This document shows, piece after piece, positions 10,036 through 20,860 of a stretch of 64,000 nucleotides of DNA. The DNA is from Brasenia schreberi (lineage: Eukaryota; Streptophyta; Magnoliopsida; Nymphaeales; Cabombaceae). Below the pieces are notes generated by a model, which was not told where the DNA came from, made no database searches, and saw only the letters and a program-made list of their open reading frames with translations. The stretch covers positions 15,750,501 to 15,814,500 of the forward strand of contig JAYKKT010000061.1 of assembly GCA_036023115.1 (NCBI GenBank), read 5' to 3'. A program made the position numbers and the translations under genes. The stretch's first letter is position 1. Each line of letters starts with the position of its first letter.

Positions 10036-10535
10036 TGAAGTGGCAGTTGCAGGCATTCCTAAGACAATTGATAATGATAGTGCTGTTATAGATAAATCAT
10101 TTGTTTTTGATACTGCCGTGGAAGAAGCTCAGAGGGCTATCAATGCAGCTCACGTGGAAGCTGAAAGCCTGAAAGTGCTGAGAACGGTGTTGGAGTCGTG
10201 AAACTTATGGGTCATTATAGTGGGTTTATTGCTATGTTTACAACGTTGGCAAGTTGAGATGCAGACTGCTGCCTGATCCTAGAGTCACCATTTTAGCTAG
10301 ATGGACAAGGTGGACTCTTTAAATTCATTGGGCAATGCCTTAAGAAAATGGACATGTGATTATTGTAGTCGTAGAAGGTGCTGGACAGGAGCATGTTACT
10401 GAAAGCTTGCATTCATTTGATGAAAAAGATGCTTCTGGGAATCGACTTCTCTCCTTGATGTTGGTTTGTGGATCAGTCAAAGGGTCGAGGATCATTTTAC
10501 CAAGTAGCGCAAAATGACAATAAATCTCAAGTTCG
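10036..10535 (+). pseudogene. ATP-dependent 6-phosphofructokinase fragment, captured
   Basis: The translation [19 protein letters not shown], then [20 protein letters not shown], is the plant PFK core with the PKTIDND substrate-binding motif. In shifted frames it continues [39 protein letters not shown] and TINLK. That is about 165 family codons with no intron, whereas plant PFK genes have many exons. PFK phosphorylates fructose 6-phosphate in glycolysis. This piece lacks both ends and has stops and indels, so it is a processed fragment. Confidence 0.75.
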
Positions 10536-11446
10536 CTTGCAGATTCTGCTGATTGACAAGAAGCCTAAGCCCGCAACAAATTAAATTCATAGTGAAGGAC
10601 ACTCTTGAATGACTTGATGACAACCAAAGTGCAAAGAATCAATCATAGTTGAAGAGATGCTAGTTGAAGAACATGTTGCATATGTTAAGGGAAGTCATCG
10701 TGTCATGTAATGAGAGTCAAGTCGTGTAAAAGAATGTCCTGTCTCATGTCATTTTGTTATTTTGAGTCCTATGTTATTTTAGAAATAATTAATACTTAGT
10801 AGGGGTAGATTAGGAAATTAAGTTAGATAGGGTATTAATAGGTGATTAGGGTTAGATAGAGTAAGATAAGAGAAGAGGGGGACGGCTGCACAAGGAGAAG
10901 CCGATTTTGGGCATGATGCAGATTGGAGGAATGCCTCCAATCTGCCGTATTGGGATTTCCGAACTTATGAACCCTAGCCCTCACATTTTGCAGTTGACAT
11001 CGCATCCCCTTGTTTGCCCTCTCTTCACACGAATTTTTTAGTTGTGGCCTATTCCTTTATCCTACGCCCAAGTGGATTGCTCCTGTATCCTGCGCCACCA
11101 ACATCTTATCAGGCGTTTTTGTCTTTCTCCACATCTTCAAACGTTGTTCTGCCACCCATATCTGCAGATATTGTTAGGGATGAGAGCACTCAGTTTACTT
11201 TAGCCCTCGACAGTGGTCACATTCAGATTGTTGTTGCTTCCGCAAAGAAGAAAGTTATTTGATAAAAAAGATATAAGAAATGTTATGCGCATGATCAAGC
11301 TCTCACCCCTTTATGGACAAGCCATTATTGTATATCTACATCGGCTGCCAATAGTGTGCTCATGTTGTGATGACTAATTCCTTATCCAGTCCAGCCTTGG
11401 CCCACTCATCATTGCTGATTTTTTTTTCCTTTCCCTGTAGTCCTCC
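10536..11446 (+). other. Unassigned DNA between host fragments and copia gag
   Basis: The segment contains a perfect 12-bp hairpin at 10918-10945 and an open stretch (11014-11262) rich in Pro and Ser that I do not recognise. It ends in the pyrimidine-rich ttttccctgtag leader just before the gag ATG at 11447. An LTR-like character is possible for 10680-10985 but no partner copy is visible. Confidence 0.35.
10918..10945. other. Perfect hairpin, 12-bp stem, 4-base loop
   Basis: Arms gcagattggagg (10918-10929) and cctccaatctgc (10934-10945) are exactly complementary around aatg. Confidence 0.8.
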
Positions 11447-12410
11447 ATGGCTGAAAAGGGTAAAGGCATTGACCTTTCCTCTCATACAGGCGAACACTCT
11501 GGTTTCTTTGAAAAAACGGACCATATTCAGATTACCACGACTAAACTGGATGGACGTAATTACATGGAATGGGCACGTTCTGTGAAACTTGCTATTGTAG
11601 CAAGGGGGAGATGGGAACATTTGATGGGTCAATCCTCCATTCCAGCACCACATGACAGTCTTTATTCCGCCTGTAAAAGAGAAGATGCCTTAATCTCATC
11701 GTGGTTGCTCCAGTCAATGATTCCATCCATTGCTAAAACTTTTATGTTTTTAGACTTTGCCCATGCCATTTGGTGTGTCGTCGCCGAGGCTTATTCTCGG
11801 AAGAAGAATGTTGCCAAAGAATATGAGATTCTAGAGCGAATCAGAAAGTGCAAACAAGCTAATCGCTCTATCAATACATACAATGCTGATCTTCGAGGTC
11901 TTTGGGATGAACTGCTATACTATAAGAATATCTAGTGTTCTACTTGTTATAATGAACGACAGACTGCGATTGAAAAGAAGAAAGTATTTGATTTATTGTG
12001 GGGTGTGAATCCAAAATTTGAATCAGTCAAACTGAATATCTTAGGCAGAGACGAACTTCCGTCTTTGGGCACTGTTTACTCATTATTAATGAGAGAAGAA
12101 GACCGCAGGAATCTTGAGAATGATCAGATTCTTACTCCAGATCGGCATGCACTTTAGGTTAGAGAAGACAGTTCACATTTTCGTGGCAGAGGGAGACTCC
12201 AGAGTCGTGGCCGTGGCCGTGATTGATTTAATTCAGAAGACAGAAATAAACTTGTCTGCTCCCATTGTGGAAAATCATGTCATACCAGAGATCATTATTG
12301 AGAATTACATGGTAAACCCGATTACTATAAACATCACAATCCCTCAGTCCACTCTAAGGAATGTTCCACTCCCAACACTAATGGCATTCAGGAGATTCTC
12401 AAACGAATAG
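11447..12410 (+). pseudogene. Copia B gag
   Basis: It starts at the ATG of MAEKGKG. Residues 26-60 hold KLDGRNYMEWARSVKLAI and GRWEHLMG, the conserved gag N terminus. The middle holds AKEYEILERI and LWDELLYY. A TAG at 11936 ends the first frame (162 codons), and the same frame continues to about 12110. A zinc knuckle CSHCGKSCHTRDHY near 12255-12300 has its last Cys changed to Tyr and is followed by a TGA. Confidence 0.82.
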
Positions 12411-12499
12411 AAGGTCTTGAACAGAGATTCTCTGTAAAACCCTCTGCTCCCCCCAAACAAGCTACAATAGCTCATGCTACGCATACTGTAACGGGTAAT

Positions 12500-12840
12500 C
12501 ACTTCTCTCCTTCCTCGTCAAAAACTTGGATAATTGATTCAGGGGCTACAGATCATATGGTTGACGACTCCTTATACTTTTCAACTTACAAGACTCTTAC
12601 AGATCAGGCACCCATTAAATTGGCAGATGGTTCCTTCACTTATATGATTGGACAGGACAGTGTATCTATATGTCTTTCAGATTTATCATCAGTATATCAT
12701 GTTCCCAGTTTTCCGCTCAATCTTCTTTCCGTTAGCTCTTTAACTCATACGTTGAATTGTTGTGTGACTTTTCATCCTACTGGTTGTGTATTTCAAGATC
12801 TGAAGACGGAAAAAATCTTTGGACATAGTAAATTATAGAA
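12500..12840 (+). pseudogene. Copia B protease
   Basis: WIIDSGATDHM at about 12530-12560 is an intact aspartic protease active-site motif, followed by the typical VYHVPSFPLNLLSVSSL segment. The frame is open to a TAG at 12836, and pol sequence continues beyond it. The enzyme would cut the Gag-Pol polyprotein. Confidence 0.8.
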
Positions 12841-13875
12841 AGGATTATACATTCTTGAAGACTCCTCTCAGCCTTCCAACTCCTACAGTGTCTCCGCCAC
12901 ACCCGTTCCAGATGCAGATCTTTGTCTTTGGCATTATCGTCTTGGTCATCTCCCAGTGTCCAAAATTCCATATGTTGTTCCTCAATTTAAAGTCCAGTCC
13001 AATAAATTTTTGTTTGAATGTGAAGTCTGTCAACTTGAGAAACACCAAAGGACATCTTATCCTTTAAGTGATTCTCGACGATCTCATCCTTTTGAACTTA
13101 TTCACTCGGATGTATGGGATCCCAATCCAGTAACTCTTTGTTTGGTCGTAAGTATTTTGTATCCTTCATTGATGATTGTACTCGACTTACCATCGTTTAC
13201 TTAATGAAATCAAAGTCTGAAGTTGCATCTATTTTTCCCATTGTGCATAAATTTATTTATACTCAATTCAATGCCACTGTTAAAATTCTTCGGTCCGATA
13301 ATGGGGGCGAATACGTTGGGACTCAGTTAGCCAATTATCTCCAAGCCCAGGGCATTGTTCATCAAACTACTTGTCCTTATACGCCTCAACAGAATGGTCT
13401 TGCTGAACGGAAGAATCGTCATATTCTAGAAGTTGCCAGAACGCTTCTCCTTTAGAGTAATGTTCCCAAATTCTATTGGGGCGATGTTGTCCTTACTGTT
13501 GTTTACCTTATAAATCGAATGCCCAGTAATACTCTTCAGGGGGAGAGTCCTATTCATACTCTTAATAAAGCCTCCAAACCATTTCATCTAGTTACTCGTA
13601 CATTTGGGTGTACCTGTTTTGTACATATTCCTCTTCTTAATCGTGATAAACTTGATGCCAAGTCCGATAAGTGTATTTTTTTGGGCTACTCGACCTCTCA
13701 AAAAGGCTATAAATGTTATGATCCATTGCTTCAAAAACTATATGTTTCCATGGATATTACTTTCTTTGAACTTACTCCTTATTATTCTCCTTCACTGGAC
13801 TCTTCTACAACTCCTACGTGTGTACTTCCACTACTTCCTAGTGAGGGAGAGTATCCTGAGATAGTTGAGAGCTAG
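12841..13875 (+). pseudogene. Copia B integrase
   Basis: The zinc-binding part reads LWHYRLGHL and CEVCQLEKH (HHCC). The catalytic core has IHSDVWDP, then, after a frameshift near 13115-13140, FIDDCTRLT, LRSDNGGEY and NGLAERKNR, so the three acidic residues are present. A TAG lies at 13453, with further sequence to DKCIFLGYS and CYDPLLQKLYVS. It would insert the cDNA into the genome. The frameshift and stops inactivate it. Confidence 0.83.
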
Positions 13876-14187
13876 AGTGAGAACAAACAGCAATCCAAAG
13901 AGATTTTGACGTATAAGAAAGGACAGCGGAAGATTGTGTATACTCAAGAAGAACCATGTGCTAAAGAGATTTCCCTTGAATCAAATCCTCCAGTGTGAGT
14001 GGTCAATGACCTTGAGATTCCTATTGTTGTTCACAAAGGTAAGTGTCCAATTTCTCATTATGTTTTATATGTCAATACTTCTCAGAGTTATCAAACCTTC
14101 ATTATAAATGCTGAAAAACAAAATATTCCTTCAAAGTTTGAACAAGCAATCAAGTGCCCCTTATGTCAATACTTCTCAGAGTTATCA
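13876..14187 (+). pseudogene. Copia B post-integrase linker, truncated before RT
   Basis: The segment CPISHYVLYV, then FEQAIK, corresponds to the linker just before copia RT. RT does not follow. A 25-bp sequence at 14069-14093 is repeated exactly at 14163-14187, the last bases before hAT DNA resumes, which suggests a repair scar. Confidence 0.6.
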
Positions 14188-14618
14188 GGTTTTTTATTGA
14201 ATTAAAGTGCTAAGTGAGATGGTAAGAAGGGGTAATAGAGACTCCCATTCTAAGTCTAATAATCCAACATGGCAATGGGATAGACCAGTTAAGGGTTTCA
14301 AATTAAAGATCAGATATTTATTTTGTGAGGGTGGTTAATGGTGAAATTTCACGATTGAAACACCACCTAACAGGGACTAAGAAAGAAGTTGCTCCTTGTA
14401 CAGACAGAGTTAGAAGTTTGCAGAAGACATTAAATGACAATGTCTTCATGATTGAGAGTATATAAGAAAGGAGACAACAAAAGGATAATTTGGAAATGTT
14501 TGAAGAAAAAGATGATATTGGATTTGGATTTACTGATAATTTTTCTTCAGATAACAGAACAGAGATGGGTAGTAGCAGTTTACGACCATCTAACAAGAAA
14601 AAGAGGATTGCTGAAGAC
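14188..14618 (+). pseudogene. hAT A transposase, BED zinc-finger segment
   Basis: ATG at 14219. The translation gives MVRRGNRDSHSKSNNPTWQW, KLKIRYLFCE and, in a shifted frame, ISRLKHHLTGTKKEVAPC. This is a BED-type DNA-binding finger with the second half of its ligand set. The linker DDIGFGFTDNF, also present in the sibling, follows. It is cut at 14618 by the sibling element. Confidence 0.72.
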
Positions 14619-17600
14619 CAATGTTGTCTGACGCATATCGTATCGTGTACCGCTGGGATCCATGATACGGGCGTATCGTACTTTAATATTAAAATAATAT
14701 AAAATTTAATTAAAAATAATTTTAAAAAATCAAAAAAATTAAGAAAAATCTGATAATTGCTTTAAATTCATATGATGTAAGTTTAGTACAGATTGGGCAT
14801 TCAACATTGAACAATTGCATCCAAATTTACATATTTTGAATCCAAAAAAAAAATACAGATACAGTTTACACTACAGTTACATATAATGTTATATTTTACA
14901 ATTTGTAATCAGGATCATCAACTAAATAATCTTCATCTTCTCCTTGTTGCAGATCCTCATCATCATCATCAACTACGCCCACACCTTCTTCAAAATCAAA
15001 TTCTTCATCTCCATAATGTTGTTGCGTTCCTTCCAAATTAATCCAGGCAACGTCTTCTTCTGTTACGAGGGCATTTTCTTCAGTATCTTCCATAACCCAA
15101 TCTTCTAATATATCAAAATTATCCAAACTTATTGGATCGAACTGACTTTCTTCTCTATTTACTTTTTTTAATTGCCTACGACACAAACAAAGATAAACAA
15201 TTAGTAAGTAATATTAACAATTGAAAACTGAAATTAAACAATATTGAATTGAAAATTTGAAAGTAATACAACATTACCTTTCACGAAAGCGCATGTTACA
15301 ACGAATATAAACCAAATCATTAAGCCTTTTGTGTTCCAACCTATTGTACTTTTTTGTATGGATGTGTTAAAAAACACTCCAATTTCTTTCACAACCTGTT
15401 GCACTACAGGTTTGGCTTAAGACTCTGACTGCAAAATCTCTAAGGTTTGGACAATCACTTCCAAACCTGTTCCACCAAACATTTGTAAAAAAATACAAAC
15501 ATTAGAGACATAATAATCCACAGTAATGTAAGATGCAACTTAAATATAAAAATAAACAATTTACCTGGATGCATCGTAGTGCGGTTGCGAATTGCAATAG
15601 GCAAACCCATCAAGTGAAGAGCATTATCATATATCTCCATCTCTTGATGTATCGCATCTGCTATGCTCTCATCAGGGACTAAATCAATGATTTCTCAATT
15701 AACCTCACCGTCCCTTTTGAAGGTTCATGAGTACCTGAATGATGGGTTTAGATAGTAGGTTATTGCATGAATAGGCTGATGCAATTGTTTATTCCATCTA
15801 CTATCAATTATTTTCCACACGGGCACATAATCTCTCTTTTTTCTATTAAAATTATTTCTGATGGCTTCTTTTGCCCTGTTCATGGCTTCATAAAGGTAGC
15901 CCATAGATGGTTTCTCCTCGCTATCAGCCAATCTCAAAACTTTCACTAAAAGACAAGTAATTTTCAATAATCTGAAACATGCATTTCAAAATGAACTTCT
16001 AAAAATTGTTTCTGCAATCTCATTCAACTTTTTATTTCTTCTGTTTTGAGGCAACTTTATAAATTGTTGCCACTCATCTGAGGAGAACATTCTCTTCAAA
16101 GCTTGCTTTTGTCTCACAATACTTTGTACAGATAAGAAGTTTGTTGCGAACCGAGTTACAGCTGTGCAAAAAAGCTCTACACCTTCTGTATATCTCCTCA
16201 TCATACATAAAACAAAGACATGGCTGTAAATGAATTTTGTAATATCTTGGCAACACTCAGTTGCTGCCTTTATTTCATCCATCTCACCAATGTCCTCGAG
16301 GATGAGATCTAAACAATGGGTTGCACATAGTGTCCAGTAGAAAGTCCCATAAATATCAACTAACTCCTTCCCAGCTGCTTTCTAGTTAGTTGCATTATCT
16401 GTAATCAATTGGACCACATTCTGTAGCCCAACCTCCTGTATAATCTTATCAAATTCTTCTTGTAGGATCTCTACAGTGTGCCTCTTCTCTGACATGTCTA
16501 GATATCTCAAAAACATGAGTCCTTTAAGACAATATACAAGAAAGTTTAGCAATGTCCTTCCTCGTCTATCGGTCCATCCATCTGCCATAATAGTGCATCA
16601 TGTTTCCTTCCACGACTGTCTCAAAGTCTAACAGTATTGTTGTACTTCAATTACGGTCTGATCTAATATCTTCCCTCTCAACTTCTGATAAGAGGGTATC
16701 TTATATCTTGGACTAATGTTTGCAATTGCATCTGTCATTGCTTGCAAATGAAAACTGTTTGCTGCATTAAATGGAATACATGCATCATAAAACCATCTTC
16801 CCACTGCAAGGTCTGCCTGATCATGCAGTTGTTCTGAAGCCATAGCAGCACGAATTCCTGGTTGAGCACCAGGTGTAGTGGAAGGAGGAAAGAATGAATG
16901 TATGCTAGAAGAAGAAGTTCTTCCTCTACTCCTTCCTAAACTTCCTCTTCTGCCACCTCCAAAGTCTTCAGTTGCAACCTTCTTTCCTCTAGTAGGTGCT
17001 TGTGAACTGCTACTACCAATCTCTGTTCTAACATATGAAGGCAAACTATCAGTAAATCCAAATCCAATGACAGTAACATCATCAACTTCTTCATACATCT
17101 GAAAATCATCCTTTTGTTGTCTTCGTTCTTGTATGTTCTCAATCATCTGCAGGCATTGCCATTTAATACCTTCTGGCAAACTTCTAACTCTGCTTGTGCA
17201 TGGAGCAACTTCTTTCCTGGTTCCTGTAGGTGGTGTTTCAACCTTGAAATTCCACCACTAACCACCTTTTCACAAAATAATCGATTTTTAACCTTGAACC
17301 CTCAACTGGTATACCCCACTACCATGCCGGATCATCAGACTTTTAATGAGAGTCTCTACCACCCCTTCTTGCCATCTCAATGGAGTATTTTAATTCAAAC
17401 AAAAACCTGAAAATAAAAGCACTTCGTAAATCCCTCAATCTTCAAATAACACTCAAATCGAGTGTCTCCCACTTCATGAATGCAATAAAAATCGTATACA
17501 CAATAACTTCATATTTTGTCATTTAAAAAAAAACCAAAAATAACACAAAAAACAATAAATATAAAGGAAAAAAATGGAAAAAACATTAAAAATATACTAA

Positions 17601-17756
17601 AATCCAAGTTTGGAGGCTTGCACGGACACCGTAGGGCACGATTTTGGAGCTTTAAACACTAAGGAGGCAGAAACCGGCTCTTAGGGAGCTTGAGGAAGCC
17701 AAGAAGAGAGAGGAAACCCACGAAAAATCGTGGCTTTCAGTTTGCCCGAGACCCGG
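14619..17756 (-). mobile_element. hAT element B, reversed, inserted in hAT A
   Basis: The left end caatgttgtctgacgc at 14619 is a slightly changed form of the family TIR, followed by tatcgtatcg subterminal DNA. The transposase is read on the minus strand from about 17400 down to 14896. The right end should carry a second TIR and a copy of ctgaagac, but both are missing: the element stops about 100 bp short at 17756 and hAT A resumes about 50 bp late. One deletion across the right junction explains both. Confidence 0.75.
14896..17400 (-). pseudogene. hAT B transposase (BED, DUF659, hATC), broken
   Basis: Minus-strand order: BED finger remnant (17400-17180); a Ser/Arg-rich linker and VGRWFYDACIPFNA (17179-16628); the DUF659 catalytic region with MADGWTDRRGRTLLNFLVY and VVQLITDNATN (16588-16382), holding Asp residues expected of an RNase H-like core; a helical insert (16282-15725); and hATC dimerisation sequence near 15480-15380 with VLSQTCSATGCERNWSVF. 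The C terminus is an acidic tail rich in Asp/Glu (15186-14896). Segments are separated by frameshifts, stops and apparent introns near 15250 and 15500. It is probably inactive, although most domains are recognisable. Confidence 0.8.
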
Positions 17757-18773
17757 TTCTAGCATACATTCATTTTTTCCTCCTACTACTACACCTAGTG
17801 TTCAACCTGGAATTCATGTTGCTATGGCTTTAGAATAACTGCATGATTAGGCAGACCTTATAGTGGGCAGATGGTTTTATGATGCATGCATTCCATTCAA
17901 TGCAGCAAACAGTTTTCATTTTCAAGTCATGACAGATGTAATTGCTAACATTGGTCTAGGATACAAGATGCCTTCCTATTAGAAGTTGAGAGGAAAGATC
18001 TTATATACGACCGTCATTGAAGTGCAATAATATTGTTCGACTTTGAGAGAGTCATGAAAGGAGACAGCTAGCACTATCATGACAGATGGATGGACAGATA
18101 GGCAAGAAATAACCTTACTAAACTTTCTTTTCTACTGTCCTAAAGGACTTATGTTTTTGAGATCTGTAGACATGTCAGAGGAGAGAACCACTGCAGAGAT
18201 CCTAAGACAAGAGTTTGATAAGGTGATATGCAAGGTTAGGCTAGAGAATGTAGTCCAATTGATTACAGATAATGCAGCTAACTTAAAGCAGTTGGAAAAG
18301 GAGTTAGCAAATACTTACGAGACTTTCTATTGGACACTATGTACATCCCATTATTTAGATCTCATCCTTTATGATATTGGTGAGATGGATGAGATAAAGG
18401 CAGTAACTAAGTGTTACCAAGATATCACCAAATTTATCTACAATCATGCCTTTGTATTGTGTATGATAGGATATATACAGATGGTGCAGAGCTTCTTCGT
18501 ACAGTTGCAACTCGGTTTGCAACTAATTTCTTATTTGTACAGAGTATTATAAAACAGAAGCAAGCCTTGAAAAGAATGTTCTCCTCAAATGAGTGGCAAC
18601 AATTTACAGAGTTGCCTCAAAATAGAAGAAAGAGAAAGTTGAATGATATTTTAGATACTGACTTCAGGAGTACATTTTGGAATGCATGTGCTAGATTGTT
18701 AAGAATTACATGTCCTTTAGTAAATGTTTTGATATTGACTGATAACAAGAAGAAAATATTTATGGGCTACCTT
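17757..18773 (+). pseudogene. hAT A transposase, DUF659 segment
   Basis: Resumes with SIHSFFPP and GRWFYDACIPFNAANSFHF. From about 18079 it is open for 157 codons: MTDGWTDRQEITLLNFLFY, then VVQLITDNAANLKQLEKEL, the conserved hAT core. After a frameshift near 18470 it continues SIIKQKQALKRMFSSNEWQQ. It is interrupted at 18773 by hAT C. Confidence 0.8.
18766..18773. repeat. hAT C target-site duplication, left
   Basis: gctacctt, identical to 19915-19922. The interrupted transposase codons rejoin across it. Confidence 0.92.
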
Positions 18774-19914
18774 CAGGGTTATCCGTATCGCACCGTAACG
18801 ATACAATACGGTAACCTATATCATAAGATATAGGTTATCGTGTCGTATTGTACGTATCATACGATACGGGCATTTTTTTTTTTTTAAAAAAATCAAATTT
18901 TTTTTATTTCTTTTTACAGGTTTTTGGCCTCTCTTCGCCTCTCTTCACTTCCCTAAACTTGTAATTTGGGTTTATAATTTTATTTATTGAATAAGAATAA
19001 TTTATAAACAAATAAAAATTGTGATAAAATCATTTTCCTTTCTGTTGCCAACTTTTAAGTATATTTCTACTAGCAGTTTCTAATTTAATGAGATCACAAA
19101 CAATTAAAAATATTTGGTTGTCTCGGTTCATTGAGTGGGCATTTCACAACTTCACTATTTTAGGGTTCACCTTACGTGACTTCCATTGAGTTGAACATGA
19201 CCAACGTGTGTGAGGCTTAACTAAGTCTGTGAAGTGAGAAATGAAGCTCAAGCATTAGTTAAAAAGCTAGTCGTAAGAGAAAAAGGGATATCATAAGTAA
19301 TAATATCACATCACTTAGGTGTCGTAGAGTCAATAATCAAAGAAATTGAGCTCATTGTTTTGCTCACATATGAAAATTAACAAATATGACAACTACATGT
19401 ACAAAGATAGCAGTTTGTTAATTTTGATATATTAGATGAGTGGATTATGGAAGATAACGAAGAAAATACACTCCTAACCGAAGAAGACATTGCATGAATT
19501 AATTTGAAGTGCAACAACATCATGAAGGAGATGAAGATTTTCATTTTAAAGCAGAAGGTGATGAGAAACTTTGAATTTTTATCAAGTAGAAGATGAAGAT
19601 TATTTAGTTAATAATCCTAATACAAATTTACAATATGTAAAATGTAAATGTATTTCATTTTTTGCTTCAAAATATGTAATTTTGGATGCAATTGTTGAAT
19701 GTTGAATGTTCAATCTGTACTAAACTTTTGCATTATATGAATTTAAAGCAATTATCAGATTTTTTCAGATTTTTCCAGATTTTTTTTCAGATTTTTACTA
19801 ATTTTCTTGATTTTTTAAATAATTTTTGTATTATTTTAATATTAAAGTACGATACGATACGCCCGTATCATGTAGTCCAACGATACACGATACGATACGC
19901 GTCAAACAACACTG
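18774..19914 (+). mobile_element. hAT C, 1141-bp internal-deletion derivative
   Basis: Begins cagggttatccgtatcg and ends gtcaaacaacactg, whose reverse complement starts cagtgttgtttgac, so the TIRs match the family. It is flanked by perfect 8-bp target duplications gctacctt (18766-18773 and 19915-19922). Inside, 19430-19640 retains the acidic C-terminal tail of the family transposase, but BED, DUF659 and hATC are deleted. It must have moved using a transposase supplied in trans, and it landed in a transposase gene of its own family. Confidence 0.9.
18811..18838. other. Subterminal palindrome in hAT C
   Basis: Arms aacctatatc (18813-18822) and gatataggtt (18827-18836) are perfectly complementary around ataa. 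A close relative lies near 21838-21855 in hAT D, so it is a family feature of the 5' end. Confidence 0.75.
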
Positions 19915-19922
19915 GCTACCTT
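19915..19922. repeat. hAT C target-site duplication, right
   Basis: gctacctt, exact copy of the left duplication. Confidence 0.92.
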
Positions 19923-20860
19923 TATAAAGCCATGAATAGGGCAAAAGAAGCCATTAAAAATAATTTTAATAGAAAAAAGAGAGATCATGTGCCCATATGG
20001 AAAATTATTGATAATAGATGGAATAAATAAACAATTGCATCAGCCTATTCATGCAGCAACATATTATCTAAACCCATCATTCAGGTACTCAGCAAGCTTC
20101 AAAAGGGACGATGATATTAATCGAGGTATCATTGATTGTATATATAGATTAGTCCCTTATGAGAGCAGTGCAGATGCTATACATCGAGAGATGGAGATCT
20201 ATGATAATGCTCTTCACTTGATAAATTTGCCTTTAGCGATTCGCAACCGCACTTATTATAGATTATGTATCTAATGTTTGTCTTTTTCTACAGATGTTTG
20301 GTGGAATAGGTTTGAAACTGATTGCCCGAACCTTAAAAATTTTACAATCAAAGTTTTGAGTCGAACCTATAGTGCAACTAGTTGTGAAAGGAATTGGAGT
20401 GTCTTTGAACACATCCATACAAAAAAGTGCAACGGGTTAAAACATAAGCCACATAATTATTTAGTTTTTATTCATTGTAACATGCACCTTCGTGAAAGGT
20501 AATATTGTATTACTTAATAGTTAATACTTAAAATGTTCAATTCAAATGAATAAATTATTTAACTTCAATTGTTAATATTATTTACTAATTGCTTATCTTT
20601 CTTTGTTATAGGCAATTAAAAAAAGTAAATAGACAAGAAAGTCAATTTGATCCAATAAGTTTGAATAATTTTGATATATTAGAAGATTGGATTATTAAGA
20701 AGACATTACATGGATTAATTTGGAAGGAGCGCAACAACAGTATCAAGAAGATGAAAAATTTGATTTTCAAGCAGAAGGTGCTAATGAGGAGGAGGAGGAT
20801 CTTCATCAAGGAGAAGATGATGATTATTTAGTTGATGATCCTAATTACAATTTGTAAAAC
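19923..20860 (+). pseudogene. hAT A transposase, hATC domain and acidic tail
   Basis: Resumes at LYKAMNRAKEAIKNNFNRKK, then ATYYLNPSFRYSASFKRDD and, after an apparent intron near 20270, VWWNRFETDCPNLKNFTIKV and SATSCERNWSVFEHIHTKK, the hATC dimerisation motif. A second apparent intron precedes RQLKKVNRQESQFDPISLNN and the acidic tail (to about 20860). Frameshifts near 20030 and in the tail break it. Confidence 0.8.

Larger units (their letters stand above)
7575..14187 (+). mobile_element. Copia unit B with captured host-gene fragments, 3' end lost
   Basis: Order on the plus strand: 5' LTR (7575-7916), PBS, about 2.6 kb holding fragments of three host genes, a 0.8-kb unassigned stretch, then copia gag, protease and integrase up to about 14187. 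RT, RNase H and the 3' LTR are gone, and the right edge abuts hAT A. It is uncertain whether the LTR and the gag-integrase block belong to one element or to two joined ones. LTR and gag lie in the same orientation, which favours one. Confidence 0.6.

Noticed and set aside
10036..10535. Functional phosphofructokinase gene
   Set aside because: It lacks the N- and C-terminal thirds and contains several stops and frameshifts.
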